A stretch of 64,000 nucleotides of DNA from assembly GCA_013397435.1 (NCBI GenBank), contig VZRG01001042.1, positions 72,963 through 136,962 of the forward strand. Direction: 5' to 3'. The notes under the pieces were generated by a model that searched no databases, was not told where the DNA came from, and was given only the letters and a program-made list of their open reading frames with translations. The stretch is from Erythrocercus mccallii. Taxonomy: Eukaryota; Chordata; Aves; Passeriformes; Dicruridae. Below, in pieces: positions 38,601 to 53,600 of the stretch; within the stretch, counting starts at the first letter, position 1, and every line of letters starts with the position of its first letter. Made by a program: the position numbers and the translations under genes.

Positions 38601-41600
38601 TCTATGCTGTCACAGCAACTGGAATGTGAAATAAATTTCATAAACTAACAAAGGCAGCACAAAAAAAAATGCTCAGAGAACAACTATTCTGTTAACCCAC
38701 ACCAAGTCAGCATCAGTATAATTACTTCAACTCAGCTTTCTTTGTGAACAGTCCAACAGTCCATCAATAGGTTAACAAAACTGACACATTTTCTTTCTTC
38801 TTTCTCATAGCCTGGAATACCTTCACAAACTAAACAGCCAATATACAGACTCCTCTTCCCTAGCCATCTTTCAGTAAGTTTCTCAGAGCCTCCAGAGTGC
38901 ATTTCACTTCAACTGTCTCCACTTACTTAATAAAAGATTCCATAATGCACTTGCAAACCTCCACTCTCACACTTTCCTTCTGGAACATATCCAGAAATGG
39001 CAAGAATTTCTCCTGAAAGTACAAATACATGAACAAGTAAAATTAGGTATGTTACAAACAACACACTAAAACACAATAAATACTTTGGGTACGTTTTATA
39101 AGCACAGCTATTTAGGTAAAACTATTTTCATCTTTTTTGAAAACAGTATTTCATCTCAAAGGATGAAAAAATGGAACTAATGGAAAAGGACTAATGGCTG
39201 AAAGATGTATCAATTTATTGATTGCAGAGATCCAGAAGGGAACACAAAATACAGAACTGTTTGAATAAAATGTTGCACTTTATTTTTAAAAGCAGTCATA
39301 TGCTTCAAATAGCTTAAGATCATGACAAATTCAGACATCTGTGGGAAAAAAAGGTAAGATATTATAAACAATTAAAATAGTCTACAATTTCACATCTATC
39401 CAGAGCAAGTTAAGGTCTAAGACACTCATATTTCCTTCAAAAAACAAGGGTCTAGGTTTTTTAACATACTAAAATACTTAGTTTCCGGATCATCTCAAGA
39501 ATATAGTGCAGGTAAGTGTTTCAGAATTATCCAAGCAATTCTTTGAACATGACTTGACCCTAAATCCACAGCATCAGTCTTGAGTTTCACTCTTCAAATG
39601 GTTTCTGTACTTTGACACACACAGTCTGCAGTCTTGGCTTCTATTTTTCTACCTCATATACAGTCTCTGACCTCTCCAAGTTCCACTTTGTTTCAATGCC
39701 AAGTGTAAGTGCTATGAGAGGGTATGTTATGTATCATAACACAGAAACAGCCACCAGCAATTACATTAACACACACACAAATAAATGGTATTTCATCTTC
39801 CACTGATTGTCACTTAAGCCACAGTAACAAACAAACTTAGAGAATTTAACAGCCTAATGAAAAAACTACAGAAAACTGAAATTAGAATGGTAAGTACTTA
39901 AGTAGTAAGCAGCTGAAAGCTCACAAAATATTTCTGCACTTAGCAACTTGACAAAAAGTCCTTGAATTTTGTGAACTTGTAAACAATCTAAATATCCCAG
40001 TCAAGGTAAATTCTCTTGCAGAAAATCTGCCAAATGGTTCTTCTTAAAAATTTATTAAACAGAACATCACTTACCACTGAAAAAAGCAGAGCAAAGTCAT
40101 AGATATAAGTAATAACTTTCTGAATAATTGACTGCAGCTAAAAAGGAGGAAAAGGAAAAGTTTAAATAAAAGGGGGAAATTATCATGAGTTAAATTAACA
40201 CTATCCACATCAAAGATTATTCTTCTCTAGTTATTCACAGAAAACTCTTTTGAAAGAGGCTTCAAGCATTCATCAACATAATTTCTTTCCCCAAAGCAGG
40301 AAAAACTATAGCTCTGCTGTTCTGACACTTTTCCAACACACCCTTCAGAATCCATATTGAACAGAGGCTGAGCAGCCTGCCTAGGTTTTATTTGCTCTTC
40401 ACTTCCATATATAGGCACATTTTTTTTAATTTAGAGTCTCCATGTCCTCCAGCTCTCTGCACTAAAAATCTCAGCCAAATAAACAAAGATTAAAAATCCA
40501 AACCGTTTTTTAAAATATTCTTTTGTATGCACTTTTTCTACCCTCCAAGTAACCACAAAAACCTTCTCAACTAATCCATATCTCATCTGGCATTCAGTCT
40601 CAAGAACTGGACACAATAATTCACTGAAGCCTTAACAATGCCAAGGGATAGACTATTTTATGGTTTACTTCTCTTTAAACAGCCTACCATGATTCCTAAT
40701 TTCCTTCAGCAAACACTGTTGATACAGGAGTTAACTATTGCTGCTTCTAAATACATAAGTCATTCAGGTTTAGCATTTCTCAGAATTGAAAGATTGATGT
40801 GCATGGCAAAAAAAGGAGGAAGAAATCACAGTATTACAGTGTTCCAAGAGGCTTCCCAAATTATAGCTAGTGTTTAAAAATAATTATTTTGTTATAAGAG
40901 TTATCAGTAATGTTTAAGAATTAATTCCATTTAAGAAAATGCATGTCAGATTTTTACAAATTTGGCAAAATAAACTCTTTACCTGTGGGTAAGCATCTTC
41001 GAATGCTCGATCAGGAGTCATGTGTTTGATAACATCAGCCAGAACTGTATTGACCTCCCGCTTCTGTGCAGCAAAAAAACAAGGTTACAAAATGATATTG
41101 GCACATAAATCAAGTCACTAAACACCAGTTGAGTAGGATAATTTATTTCCATTTGCCAAAGCATAAGCTTTTTATGGAGCTCTAGTTAAGGCAGGAACTT
41201 TAACCATAGCTCCAGTAAATCCTTACTTAAACTGATCCATCTGCCATTGAAACAAAAGGATGAGAAACCTTCAGGTCTGTGGGGTAGTAAAGCTCCAAAG
41301 CTGCATCTTTTGTCCCCATTCATCTTTCATGAAAGGAAACACATTTTTTCATTCCTATACATTTCTACAGAATAGTCAAAGCCTTTCCATCTTTAATACC
41401 AGGCTGCTAATACAGCCACTTAGGCTTTATCAGAAAAGTTCAAAGGAAACAAAGTAATTTTCACCTACCGTAAAATGTCTGCATGTATACTCCACCCACA
41501 CTTCAGCACAGTTGATATAATCCTAGAAATACAGGTGTCTTCTGATTACTAATACTTGCAGGAGACTGAGAAATACACTTGCAAAAATTACACTTTAAGA

Positions 41601-44600
41601 ATTAACTCCTGAGGTATGATTCATGCAGACCTAAACACCTAGAACTCAAAAGTTGCATTTGTGTAATAATGTTATGTAAAATTAAGTAATGCTTCACCAG
41701 AGCTAAGAAAAGCAGGGATGATACAAAGATATTACAGCCATCATATTTTTTTGCAGCTGTATTTAGAAAAGGTAAATAATGTCATGCTAAGAACATGCTT
41801 ACTGAACAACTGGCTACAACTTTGCTCTAAACACAGAATCAGTAGTGAAACAGAATGACATTAACTCACCTGTGGGTTCTTCAGTTTTGTTATAACCTTC
41901 CAGGCTTCATTTAATATTTGAAGGCGATCATTTTCAGGAGGATCAGCCAATGCCAAGTTTAATCCCAGGGAGCGAAAGAGGAGATGCTGAAAGTTAATGA
42001 GAAATTTTTAATTAAAAGCAGATCATGCATGTCTATCCAAGACTGCTCTGGCAGGTACAGTGTGCAGAAAGATTTTCAGATCAAACCACTTCAGTAATTT
42101 TATTCAAGTGACACACAAGTTATGTAGGCAACTAAAAGTATAAAGGTATAAAGATCTTTGTCACAAAAAAGGAATTGTTACAAATTACATACAAAACATT
42201 ACCTTTGGGAATCCAGATTCATCACACTCTTTAATCATGCCAATGAAGTCCATTGATCTCGCAGCAATAAACTCTGCTCTGAAGGCTGACATTACTGAAT
42301 TCAACAGCAAAGCACTGCAATGAACACAACACAGATCAACACCAACTCAAATTTAGTAGTACCTGCATCTTCATTAATCTGAACTTTTTAGATTAACAAC
42401 TGTCCAGCATCTATCATAAATTTTAAAAAAAGAAAGAGAATAAGGAAAAAAAGGCCCTCACACAAATTGAGCTTGCTTTGATGAGGATTAATCATGCATA
42501 AGCAAAACAAGAAAACATTAAGCCACCAAGATAAGGAAAAGGTAATCCAGCCTGTAAAATACTTCTTCCACACAGGTGTTTTGAAGCCATCATTTTAGCA
42601 GTTTACTAGAAATATCAAGCAAACCAGGAGTAGCTGAAATCTAGAAACTTTCTGTTTAACTACAGTTCAGAAGAATATTAGGGAGGGCAAATCTCTATTG
42701 AAATTTTTCCTAATTAATTATATATGCATTATCAAAGCCACATTTCTAGCAGCTGCATTGTTAGGATTAAAATAAATCCAAAGTCATGGTCACGTGATAA
42801 ATTGCAATGACACAGGCATTTCTGATTAACCATTCAGACAGGTATTTGTGTTACTGTCAAGCCAAAGCCACAATGGAAGATTGAACTCCCTGCATCACTG
42901 TAACATCCAGTTTACTCAGCCATGAGTTAGCTCAAGAAGCTGCCTCATAAAACACAGTGCCCTTCACTAGTGTCAAACAGATAGTTTGAACACAGGGCAG
43001 TTTACCTTGACAGAAATTCTGTGGAGTGCTTAAAATAACCCAGCAGCTTCTGTGTTTCTGCCTGAGCTTTAGTGGTGCCATACAATTTGACTGGAATTTG
43101 CATTTTATCATTAGACAAGCACTTCCAGTTCACTAGGTCTGTGCTTTGCAATACAGAGAGCAGGCTGTCACTTTTCACTTAGATGGCTACAAAGTAGCTC
43201 ATGGAACATATTGGGATTATTTAAAGATTGATATCCTGATGCCTCTTGCTTTGTAGTATCTTGACAGTCATGAGAAGACACAAAACACAGAACCCCACTC
43301 TGAAAGAAGACTACTGTTTTAAACTGGATTACTCAACTTCCCAATAAAAAAAGACATGTCCCCAAACCATTTCTTTCAAAAAAACCAGTGTTATACTCAA
43401 CGTTTTATCCTTCCTTCAAAGAGCAAACAGGAACAAAGAAGAGGAACCTAGCCCATCTCCACAGTGAAAAATGCTGGAAGTTGATTTGAAGGTAAGTTCC
43501 ACAAAACAAATCAACACCTATACTAAACAATTTGTACATCAGAGATGTGAATTATTTTTATGTGTTCTATACACTCTGATACAGTACCATTTTCACAGGA
43601 CATTTTTTAAATCATGCTTTCCCCACACACCTTACTTCAGTCACAGAATGCTGGCATTCCTCAGCTAAGTGATTAACATATTTTAGTTCCTCAGCTGCTG
43701 CAGAATTGGACTGTGCAAAGCATATCAGAAAAAAAATAGCTGAAAACTTTCACAGAACTCAGCCAAGCTACCCAATGAAATGAACAGAGAGAAGCCCATC
43801 ACCAGGCCAGATTGCATCCACAAAACCCAGTGAATACATCCAACTTTCCGAGCAGACCATCTTCTGAACACAACCACCCTGCGCAAAGACTTCTAGGAGA
43901 CATCTGAGATACTAATTTTAATGTTGAAAAAAGTAGTTCCCTAAGTATAACCTTCCAAAGGTTGCCAGCAGCTTTACAACTTCCTTTGCTGAATGCACGT
44001 ACGGCCTGACAGTAGCCAGTGGAGGGTAGGGGAAAGGAAGGGGAGGAAAACCCAGAAAAGTGAAGCAAACCCAGGAATCTGAGACATGGCTAAAGGAGAA
44101 CACATCACATGTCCTAAACTTTGGCTTAGAAGCCAGAATGCAGCAACCAAGTAAAACTAATTAACTTTGGCTTGACAAGTAATCTACCATATTTTAGAAT
44201 TCATCTCTGGAAAACAGATGTTCATAATCATGATTTAGTAAGCTACTGGGAGAGTGAAAGCTGCACTATGCATAACTGTTTCCAAAAGAGAGAGAGAAAA
44301 CATTATTCCAGGGACTCAGGGGTACTCATTACAGACTCCTGTCTTCCACAGTCTGCAACACTTACTTGTTCCCCAACTTCTTGCATCTTTCCATCATCTC
44401 AGTAAGCAGAACCTGGAAAAATTACTTATTAAAATTAGTGTATAGAGACTCTGCAAATATATTGGGCTTTAATTACTGTACTGAAATCTACTAAAAGCTG
44501 TTTTAATTACCTCTCCAATACATTCCAATAGTCCTATCTTATCCTATATTTACAGCACAAGAAAACAATGGTGTAGCACAACATAAAACACATCTTCTGG

Positions 44601-47600
44601 AATAGGTACAGTGGCATTTCAACCAAAACCACCACTTTATAGAAGTCATATCTGCAATCCTTCATCCATGCCATTACTCCAGGTAATCACTATTTGCCAG
44701 CCAGGTCAGTTATCTCTGGCAGGAGAGGTGAAAACTGCCGGACTGACAGAGAATAAAACAGCCTGTTAACTATGTTAAGCTACAGTTTAGTTAAATCATT
44801 AGTCTATATGTATGACAGAAGAAACTGATGAATTCAGGAAATAAAGATTAAACGAGCTAAAGGACAGCAAGAAACAAACAGGAATACTGCCTATGAACTT
44901 GAAGTGGTCACACTTGAGCTTTGTGGAAGCAAATACTCTTCCTGTACAGAAGAGAGCATCAGACAGTCCTGCGTAGGCTCTTTTTACTCGCCTTTACACT
45001 CATGTAAGAACTGACTGAGGGTTGTTTTTTTAAGTAGGCAAAATTAACTCTTTGCCACAACACTTCCTTTAGTGTTGAGCATGACCACGTTCACTTACAT
45101 CTGGAGCATGGTATGCAATACACTGTAAAATCCAGTCTATAGCAGGAGAATATAGAGTCAAATACAAGGGGATCTCCACACATTGCACAACCAGCTGGTT
45201 CTGGACTGTATCCCCGTGTATCTGTTGAAATAAGAGAAAAATATGTTGCTGTGAAAAGGTATTTAATGGGAGATATGATAAACTGGTCAAAGTTTGTATA
45301 TGAATGGAAATGACAACAGATGGTAGGACAAAGGTACAGATATTCTGAAGCATTCCTTGCAAGCTAGGGGAAAAAAATATCAAGCTCCTAACATATATTA
45401 TTCAAGTCTGGAAACATGCTGAATAGAGCAGTTTTAGCTTATCAGAATGTACGTAAAATTTCCCATACTATAACTGGATACAGGAACACCCCTAAATCTA
45501 GATTCTAGATTCTAATCTAGATTCTAGATTCTAAATCTAGAACTTCTAAGATTTTTTAAAGTATGTGGTAGTTTGATTAAGGAGTGTATTTATCTGATTT
45601 TGCAAATAAAACACTTATTTGCTTACTTGTTTAAATGTTAGGAGAAAGTCAAAAAAATTTTTGTTCAGGCTTTCTTTGAGTTGTGGTGCCACTTCCATCC
45701 CAACCTGCATTGAATGAAGAAGATTTTATTGGCATCTATCAATTCTCCTTCAGAGTGAGATAAAAATGCATTTGCTGAAGGAATACACCCAAGTCACACA
45801 TATCAAATCAACAAACAGCATTGAATCATATGCTTTTGACTGGTTATTTCCTTACTATTATAGCCATGCCCACTAACAACTATCCTGAGGCAGTTACAGC
45901 TGTTTTCAAACACAATCCTAACATTGGCTCTAAGTATCTGTAAGCACTGAGGAAATCAGGGTCTACTCCAGTGCACCACAACAGCCTACAGCAGCACATA
46001 AAGTTATTCTTACTTATTACAAACACTTAAAGAGAGATTCCCCATTCGTAAAACAGAAGAGAAATCATTTTTTGCTTGTTTGTTGAAAGGAAGAGACAGG
46101 TTGATGACTACTTGAGAGAAAAGCAGTAGTTCCTTGAAGCAGTGGCAGCACTGGCTGCAGTAAATCTTTGACACAGATCAGAGGAGGTAAATGACAGCCT
46201 ACCCTGCAAAGGTATGCTCTGGCATAGACTGCAACCAGTGGATCTCCAATTCCTCTAATCATAGATGTTAACCGTGGGAGACATTCCGAAATGCCCCTGT
46301 TTTTATCAGAAATGAAAATGAGCTTCAACAGTCAATAACAGAATTATATCACCTACAGATAACTTCAGTAGCTGCCTTGTAGACTAACAATTGAGCATGA
46401 CTTATAGAAATATATATCAAAGAAAAAGGATACTAGCACAAAAATTTATTTCACAAGTAAAATTTTCTGGGTACAGTAATACATATCCTATATTCAAATT
46501 GCAGTATTTGCTATTCAGAGCAAGACAAATAAAATCAAAGAACTCCTCCTCTGGCTTGGAGAACAGCAGAGCTATGGAAAAGCTGTAACTCAAAGTAAGG
46601 AAAGCAGATGCTTAAAGCAGAACTGGCAGAACTCCTTCCATGTCTCTTTTTCCCACAAGTCCTTTTAGAAAGAGGTGTACTAGTGCCTGCATATGAGGCT
46701 CACTAATTCCAGTAAAAGAACTACTTTTTAGGGATAATAAAGTTGTCACTATAGTAGCAATTTGGCTTGCAACACTCATTTCAATATATAACTGAAAAAG
46801 GACAATTACAAGGGAAGGAACATTTTCTCCTCAGCAGCTGGCACTGTTTGGCAATACATTAAACTTATACCAAAGTTTTCAACAGATGGTGGTTCATTGC
46901 TCCGAAATTATTTCTCCTACTCTGTCTCTCCCAGTCTGACATCAATATTTTCCTTTCAGTTTTCTATCCTTTTTCCCACACTCCTCATGTCAACAATCTC
47001 CCTTCCTCTCCACCATCAGAAGCCACTGGTTTTCAATTAGCACTGGGATTTGTGACACCTGATATCACATTTGTACCTACATTTTAAAACTGAGAGCACT
47101 ATTGTATTTCAAAGTGTATCACAGTTCACCTTTAATTTTTTCATTGCATTCTCATGAAAAATTCCAAAACCCCTCTGCTTCTCCTTAGTTCTACTAGGAC
47201 CCTACCCACCATTAATCACAGACCTCTCATGCTTAATTCAATGAATTACTTTCTAGGTCTTCCCATTCTTAACATTATTCTTACGTTTTGGATAGGAACT
47301 TATTGCACTTCAGTATTGCTGCTTCCACATAACTAAATTGAAGCCAAGTTAAGGAACAAAACTAAGATTCACAGCACTGAAAAACCTGAAGCAAACATAC
47401 AGCAAATGGATATTGACCAAACTATTTTAAGGCCTTTTGAAATTATTGTTACTACATTTTGCTGATTGTTACAATTTATCTAGAAGATTTTGTTCCAAAA
47501 TTTTTCATACATCATCTCTACTTTGTCACTGCCAAACTGCTCAGAGCCAATAATTAAGCATTCAGTTTACTATGCAACGTGACTCAAAAGTACATTGAAA

Positions 47601-50600
47601 ACATACAGCCTGAAACAAACAAAACAAAACCAGTATAAACATCAGATCTTGTGGGTTTTATTGAAACAAAGATGTTCACTTTTGGAAAAATCTACAAAAA
47701 ACCTGCAAGAACACACTGAGGGTCTAATTTGACAAGGATACAATCTGGGAATGAGTTCTCTGATTGAAGCAATCTTGAAAAACCAGTTTAAGCAAGTTTC
47801 TTTAGCAGTATCGTTAACACTCTCTGGAGAAAAGTTATCTGGGAAAAAAAACCAACCCAGAAATAGTTACATTCTCTCTGGAAACAAGTTACTTTTCATC
47901 TTAGGTTTAAAACTGTATTCTCTTTCCATTCATGAAGAAATGAAGTGCACAATAGTAAACTAGGCAATACATTTGCTTCTCAGCTCTCTTGAGCAGCAGT
48001 CAGAGCTGAGTACATAACAAGAAAAGGTAACAATCTTGTAGTAAATAACATTTCAGAACCTGAATTCCAGCACTTGGAGCTCATCTCAGAGGTGCTACTG
48101 AGAAATCCAACCTCTGCCTCTGCTCTTCCAAAATCAGAAATTGTAAAAAAAAGAAAATATAGAGAATCTGTAACAAACACATGTATATAAATCTATAATG
48201 ACTAGAGAACATACACGCAAATTGTTTATTTTAAAAGGTGAATCTAAATTTTAAATAACACTATTGCAAGAAGTACAATAACACTATTGCATACTGAACA
48301 TGGACAGAAACCTTGTTGTACACTGAACATTGAACACATCCTCTTACAAACTCCTTGTGAAACTGTTTAAAACACCAGTGCTCTCCCACTCCTGGCTCCA
48401 GAAGATGAGAAGCTTCACAAGAAAGTTTCCAACTTCCAACACGACAGAAGCCACATGTTAGACCTTCCCGCACTCAGTATCATTCTTATCTAGGACCTCA
48501 GGAGCTCTCACTGAACTTGGTTTCACTTGGCTCCCAAGGGACAAGCTCAGAGGTTGGGCCTAAAATCCCCAAAGGTTCACATGCAGAGTCAGCACAGCAC
48601 AGATTTTCCTTCTCCCTCCCACTTTTAGGGCTGCTTGGGAAGTTCCCACCAGCAATGCCTCTGGCAGCTGTACAGCTGCAGCAGGAGCTCAGCTCTCAGA
48701 ACAGAGGTAACTCTGCCCAGAAATTGTGACGTGCTGTGGGAACTGCCTGCCTTCATTAATGTTTGCAAGAGCAGTTTGTCAGATCTGCAACAACCAAATT
48801 TATCTTAACTATTTTCTCTAGGTTCATTTCAAATTTCAGTATTTGTTGGTTTCCAGTTTACAGCTCCAGTCCTATGGATTTAACTGCAAACTAATGGTAC
48901 TGTTCTACTCCCAACTACAGAATGGTTCATCTTGCAAGGATGTGCACTTAATGCACTCCAAATTGCAAGAAAATGCCTGTATTTTCCATGGAATGCTTCA
49001 ATGGCTTGCTAAAGAGGTTCTTTCACCTGAAATGTCAAATTGGATTTTTACATTGTGTTGGAACTTAAACTGAAAAAAAGGAAAAGGGCCCAAGTTAGAT
49101 TATGCTAGAAGCAGCCTGCTGCTACTTCCAACATTCTTCTTTTATTACAGCAAAACTATCAAGATTCCAGCACAGCAATAAAAACATCTATTTCCCAAAA
49201 TCTGAGACTCTCAGCTTTCTTAAATTTCTACCATTAACTTTAAGCTACTAAACTGTAGTACTTTCAGAAGAGAGCATATGCTAAGACAAACAGGGGAAAA
49301 AAAAAGTCTTCATCTAATTTGGCTATTCCTGTTTAATTCTCCCTCCCCCTAATAAACTCTGTATTAAAGAATTTACATGAGTCTTTGTAATTTCAAGACT
49401 CAGGAAGACCCAGTTTACATTTAGTAACCGGAGAGCAACAAGCACACTTTATTACATCTTAGGTATATCCTTCACAATTAAAATGTAATCTTGCATGAAC
49501 ACTGTGAATAGTGGAAGCTGAAAGCAATGGATTTTACTCTGTTAAAAACTAAAAGTTACTAGATTCAAATCAGAACCTTTTCAATCAGAGACAGAGTAGC
49601 AATGGTCCTGTTTAATCTTCCTCAAGGTTGGACATGATTTTTTTCTGGAGCACAGTGGAAACAAACACAAAGTTACCTGGCAGAGAGACTCTGTTATCCA
49701 CACACATTGACAGAATTCTTTCATACACCAGTTTCCCTGGTTAAAAAAAAAAAAAAAAAAATTAAAGAAAAATCAAAACAAATTGACAAACTGTAAAACA
49801 CAAACTGTTGGTATGAAGGTTCCCTTTCCAACACAGAATGAAACTAGATGGAAAATAATTCCTGGAAGATTGACATTTTGCTGCCCTCTAGTGAGGCTGA
49901 AATGTTCAGCATGATTTAGCACTTCTCACACTATAAAAACATTCTCTGGCTCCCTTAAGTGCAGAGGTAACACACAGGTCAGATTTCTCCCAGGCCAGGA
50001 AAGGACAGCTGGTGTCCTGACTTTGCTGAGTTTGGATATTGTGTTATCTCCAGCAGCTTTCAGCAAGTAGGAGGGAACACAAAGAGGAAGCACGACCTGA
50101 AGAAACAATTGGATCTCTGTTGTAGCATATCCTGCTGGCACCAAAACACCCTTCAACTTTGAATACCATTGTAAATCTTTTCCATAACATGGCAGAAAAA
50201 TAAGAGAGTCACATGAAGTGGATGACAATTTCATTTACAAATTTAAAAATATATTAAAATAAAAATCAGTAACTACATTCTGACCGTTTCATAGTCCCTA
50301 TTCAGCCAAAGAAAACTTTCTTCTATTGTTCAAATACAAAAATAATGAAATATTGAGTCAAAAGGCTGCCAAAATCCGAAATATTTTTATAATGACAGTG
50401 TGTTTTAAATTTCAAAATGCACAGATCATGATTTTTCCTAACATTTTGTTCTAGATATTCACTAATACATAAAGCACAGAACCACAAAATGAAATATTTT
50501 TATCTTAATGACTTTGGTCTTAGGAGATTTTTTTACAATTATATACCATGTTTATCATTGGTGTCCAAATGTTTATGTTGAAAATATTCCATGTTAAAAC

Positions 50601-53600
50601 TAAAAGTCATTTCAGCCCTTTTTGGATAACTTTGATGCTTTCTAACATTACAAAAAAATAATCTTATTAACAATTGTGTAGTAAGTCTGATACTTACCGA
50701 AAGTATCAAGGATATCTGTAATTAAAACAAATTTACTTGGATAAAACTGGATTACTGTTGTGTCTGAAAGAAGCTTAGAACACTAGGAGAAAAAAAAAAC
50801 AACAAAGAAACATTTTTAGAGGCCAATACAAGTTTGTGGTTTTACTCCAGAAAAGCTGGCAGGCATGAATATTCACAGGTGGAAAGGGCCAATATGAACT
50901 ATGAAGCCAAAAGCACAAGGATATCTAACATAACACACCATGGTGCTTGTTGTAATTTTCAAGTTATTCTTCGTTTCCAGAGCTACACAGACTTGTTTTT
51001 ACTTTCTACAGGGTAATCTACAATGCAGAGTTTCAGCTGGCCATGAAGAGCTGTGCATTTGTTCAGACAAGACAAATTCTCTCCCAGATAAAGCATTAAA
51101 AAGCACTTCTCTAAAATCACTTTTTTAAGGATGCTGTTCAGTTTTTCGCTCTCTCTCTAAGCAAACTACATCAAACACAAAATGTAATATAGATTAAATT
51201 AAGAAATGATTTTAGAAGTGTAGTTAATGAGCTTTCCAAAGCATTTTTGCAGCTCACATGACTAGTTCAAACATTGTGGAAACAGACTGAACCACAGGCA
51301 GCTCCAGGGAGGCCTCTGTAATCAATCACCACCCACTGGGACACAACCTGATTGCGGCATTTGGACCATAACGATGGCTAGTACAAAGTCACTTTTGAAA
51401 ATGTATTACCCACTCAGTTCTATTTTCATTGGATGTTCAGGCCAGGAAGGAACATGTCCATTGATTGTATGAATTCAAAATACACACTGAGGCATGAAGA
51501 TATTTCTGCGATATTTAATTAAGCTACACTTTGTTTTCTAAGATTAAACTGGAGTCAAAAACTTTGGCAGAAGGTTACTCACAAAAAATAGACCACTTCT
51601 ACCAAAAGAAAAAAGGGGAATGACTGACTCAGGCGAGAAATCCACCTCTTCCTTGCTTAAGCCAAATGTGGCCTCTGGCCCTGGGTTTTCTCAGGTCTCT
51701 AAGACTGACAATATTTTCTATGAGCTCCATCCTTTCCCTCTCCTTCACCATTACCACTTTTCTTAGAGCTCACACACATAATCAACTTACTTCAGCTTAC
51801 TCTAAGTAGCTTAGCATACTCCATCTTGACAAGTAAAGCATCTTGCAAAAAGGCACTTGAGGAATCATAGAATCAAAGAATTGCTTAGGTTGGAAAAGAC
51901 ATTCAAGACTGTTGAGTCCAACCTTTGATCCATCACTGCTAAGATCATCAATAAAAAATATTCCCAAGTGCCACATCCACACATCCTTTAAATACCTCAA
52001 GGATGGTGATGCCAGCACTGCCCTGGGCAGGCTGGTCCAGTGATTGAGAACCTTTTGGTGAAGAAATGTTCCTAACCAGAAGCCAAACTCACTCCTCCTA
52101 CTGTAATACTCTACTGTATTACTACTCTGTAATAATTACAGGCTATGTATATAACCACAGCCTGATGCCAACAGAACTGCCCAGCTCCTTCAAAGGATAC
52201 AGCACCCTGCAGGAACAAGCACAAGTAAAGTTCAAGAGGGTTCTGCCCTATCCTGCTTTAGAACTATAGAATTATTATCCTACATGAAATTTTTAAATTC
52301 ATTAATTACACAAGTGCCTATTTCATTTTTTGCTAGTCTTTGAATTAGTGATGAGCATCTGCAGCATTAAGCGCTAAGTGAGTAACACTTTAGCAGAGAT
52401 AAACACATTCAATTTTGGTACCACTTTCCTAAAAGGAAGCACTGGATCCCGTGTTAGAAACTGTATTATTTCCAAATTGATTGTGACCCAGTTGCAAAAG
52501 ACCATATGAAAGTATCAATGCATAGATTATTGTTGCATTATCACACACATTTATATATTTACACATAAAGCACTGTAAGTACAGTACATCCCTGCTGCTT
52601 TTCTTCTCATGCAAAGACAATATTCACATTTCACAATCCTATATATGGATTTTTTTCAAAAATAACAGTAATAGTGCTGATTTCATAGTATTACAATAGT
52701 ACATTAGTCACCCTAGGTCACATATAATTGCTTGATCTCACTTCATTAATGTTTCATTTCCTTTTTTGTCTTTACCACAATTTAAGATGAAATTACTTCA
52801 AGCAGTTTTCACAAGAGTATTGAGAATAACCAAAAAAAATCCACTTTATATAACCCCACTGCATGACTATGAGCATTACATCAGTTTTACAGCTTTTAAG
52901 GATGTCATTATCTCATCTGTCCTCTGCTGCACTCTGCCTCTGGCCTTTTTTAAAGGCCAAGCCAAACAAAAGAGCATTTAACTGTCCTATTTCCCCATGC
53001 CCTCCTCAAAGCACATCACCCCAAACGACCCAAAGGAAGACTGTGGACAAGTTCTCAAACAAACAAACAAAAACAAACCCTATACACACAATTTTAAAAA
53101 TCTGGAGCTGTTTTTGGTAGCTTGCTAAGGTCCTAAATCCCTTTATTGAATTGCCCTACTAAGTTTGGATGGGTAAAATGCTGATGTTCAAAAAGCCATT
53201 CTGGTATTGTTTGTAAGGAGCTGAAGGGGAAGAGGACAGGAAAGGAAATAACATGTCCTACAAAGAGCTATCACTACATGCTATTTGTTCTAACTATCCT
53301 TATTTGGTGACTCACTGAGAATTCCACCCCACATAACCTAGTCAAAACCAATACCTAACAACAAAGCTGAAAATTCAACTACTGTCAGAAGTCCTAAAAC
53401 TCTGGAAGAAACGTGTTTCAGAGAAGAACAAAAGAAAATAATAGAAAAAGAGTAGAAATCCTTCTTTTCCTAAGAAGGAAACTGGACAAGTTATATTACC
53501 CAACTCCCTGGTTCTGCATAAAACAAAAACATAAAACAGACCTGGATGACTATTTTCAGAGCTTTTACTTTCTGATCAGAGGACCATGCATCCTTTAAAG

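Larger units (their letters stand above)
35536..38926 (-). other. VPS35L introns 21-22
   Basis: Intronic sequence around exon 22. It holds a sense-strand CR1 fragment at about 38330-38490. Otherwise nothing was recognised. Confidence 0.5.
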
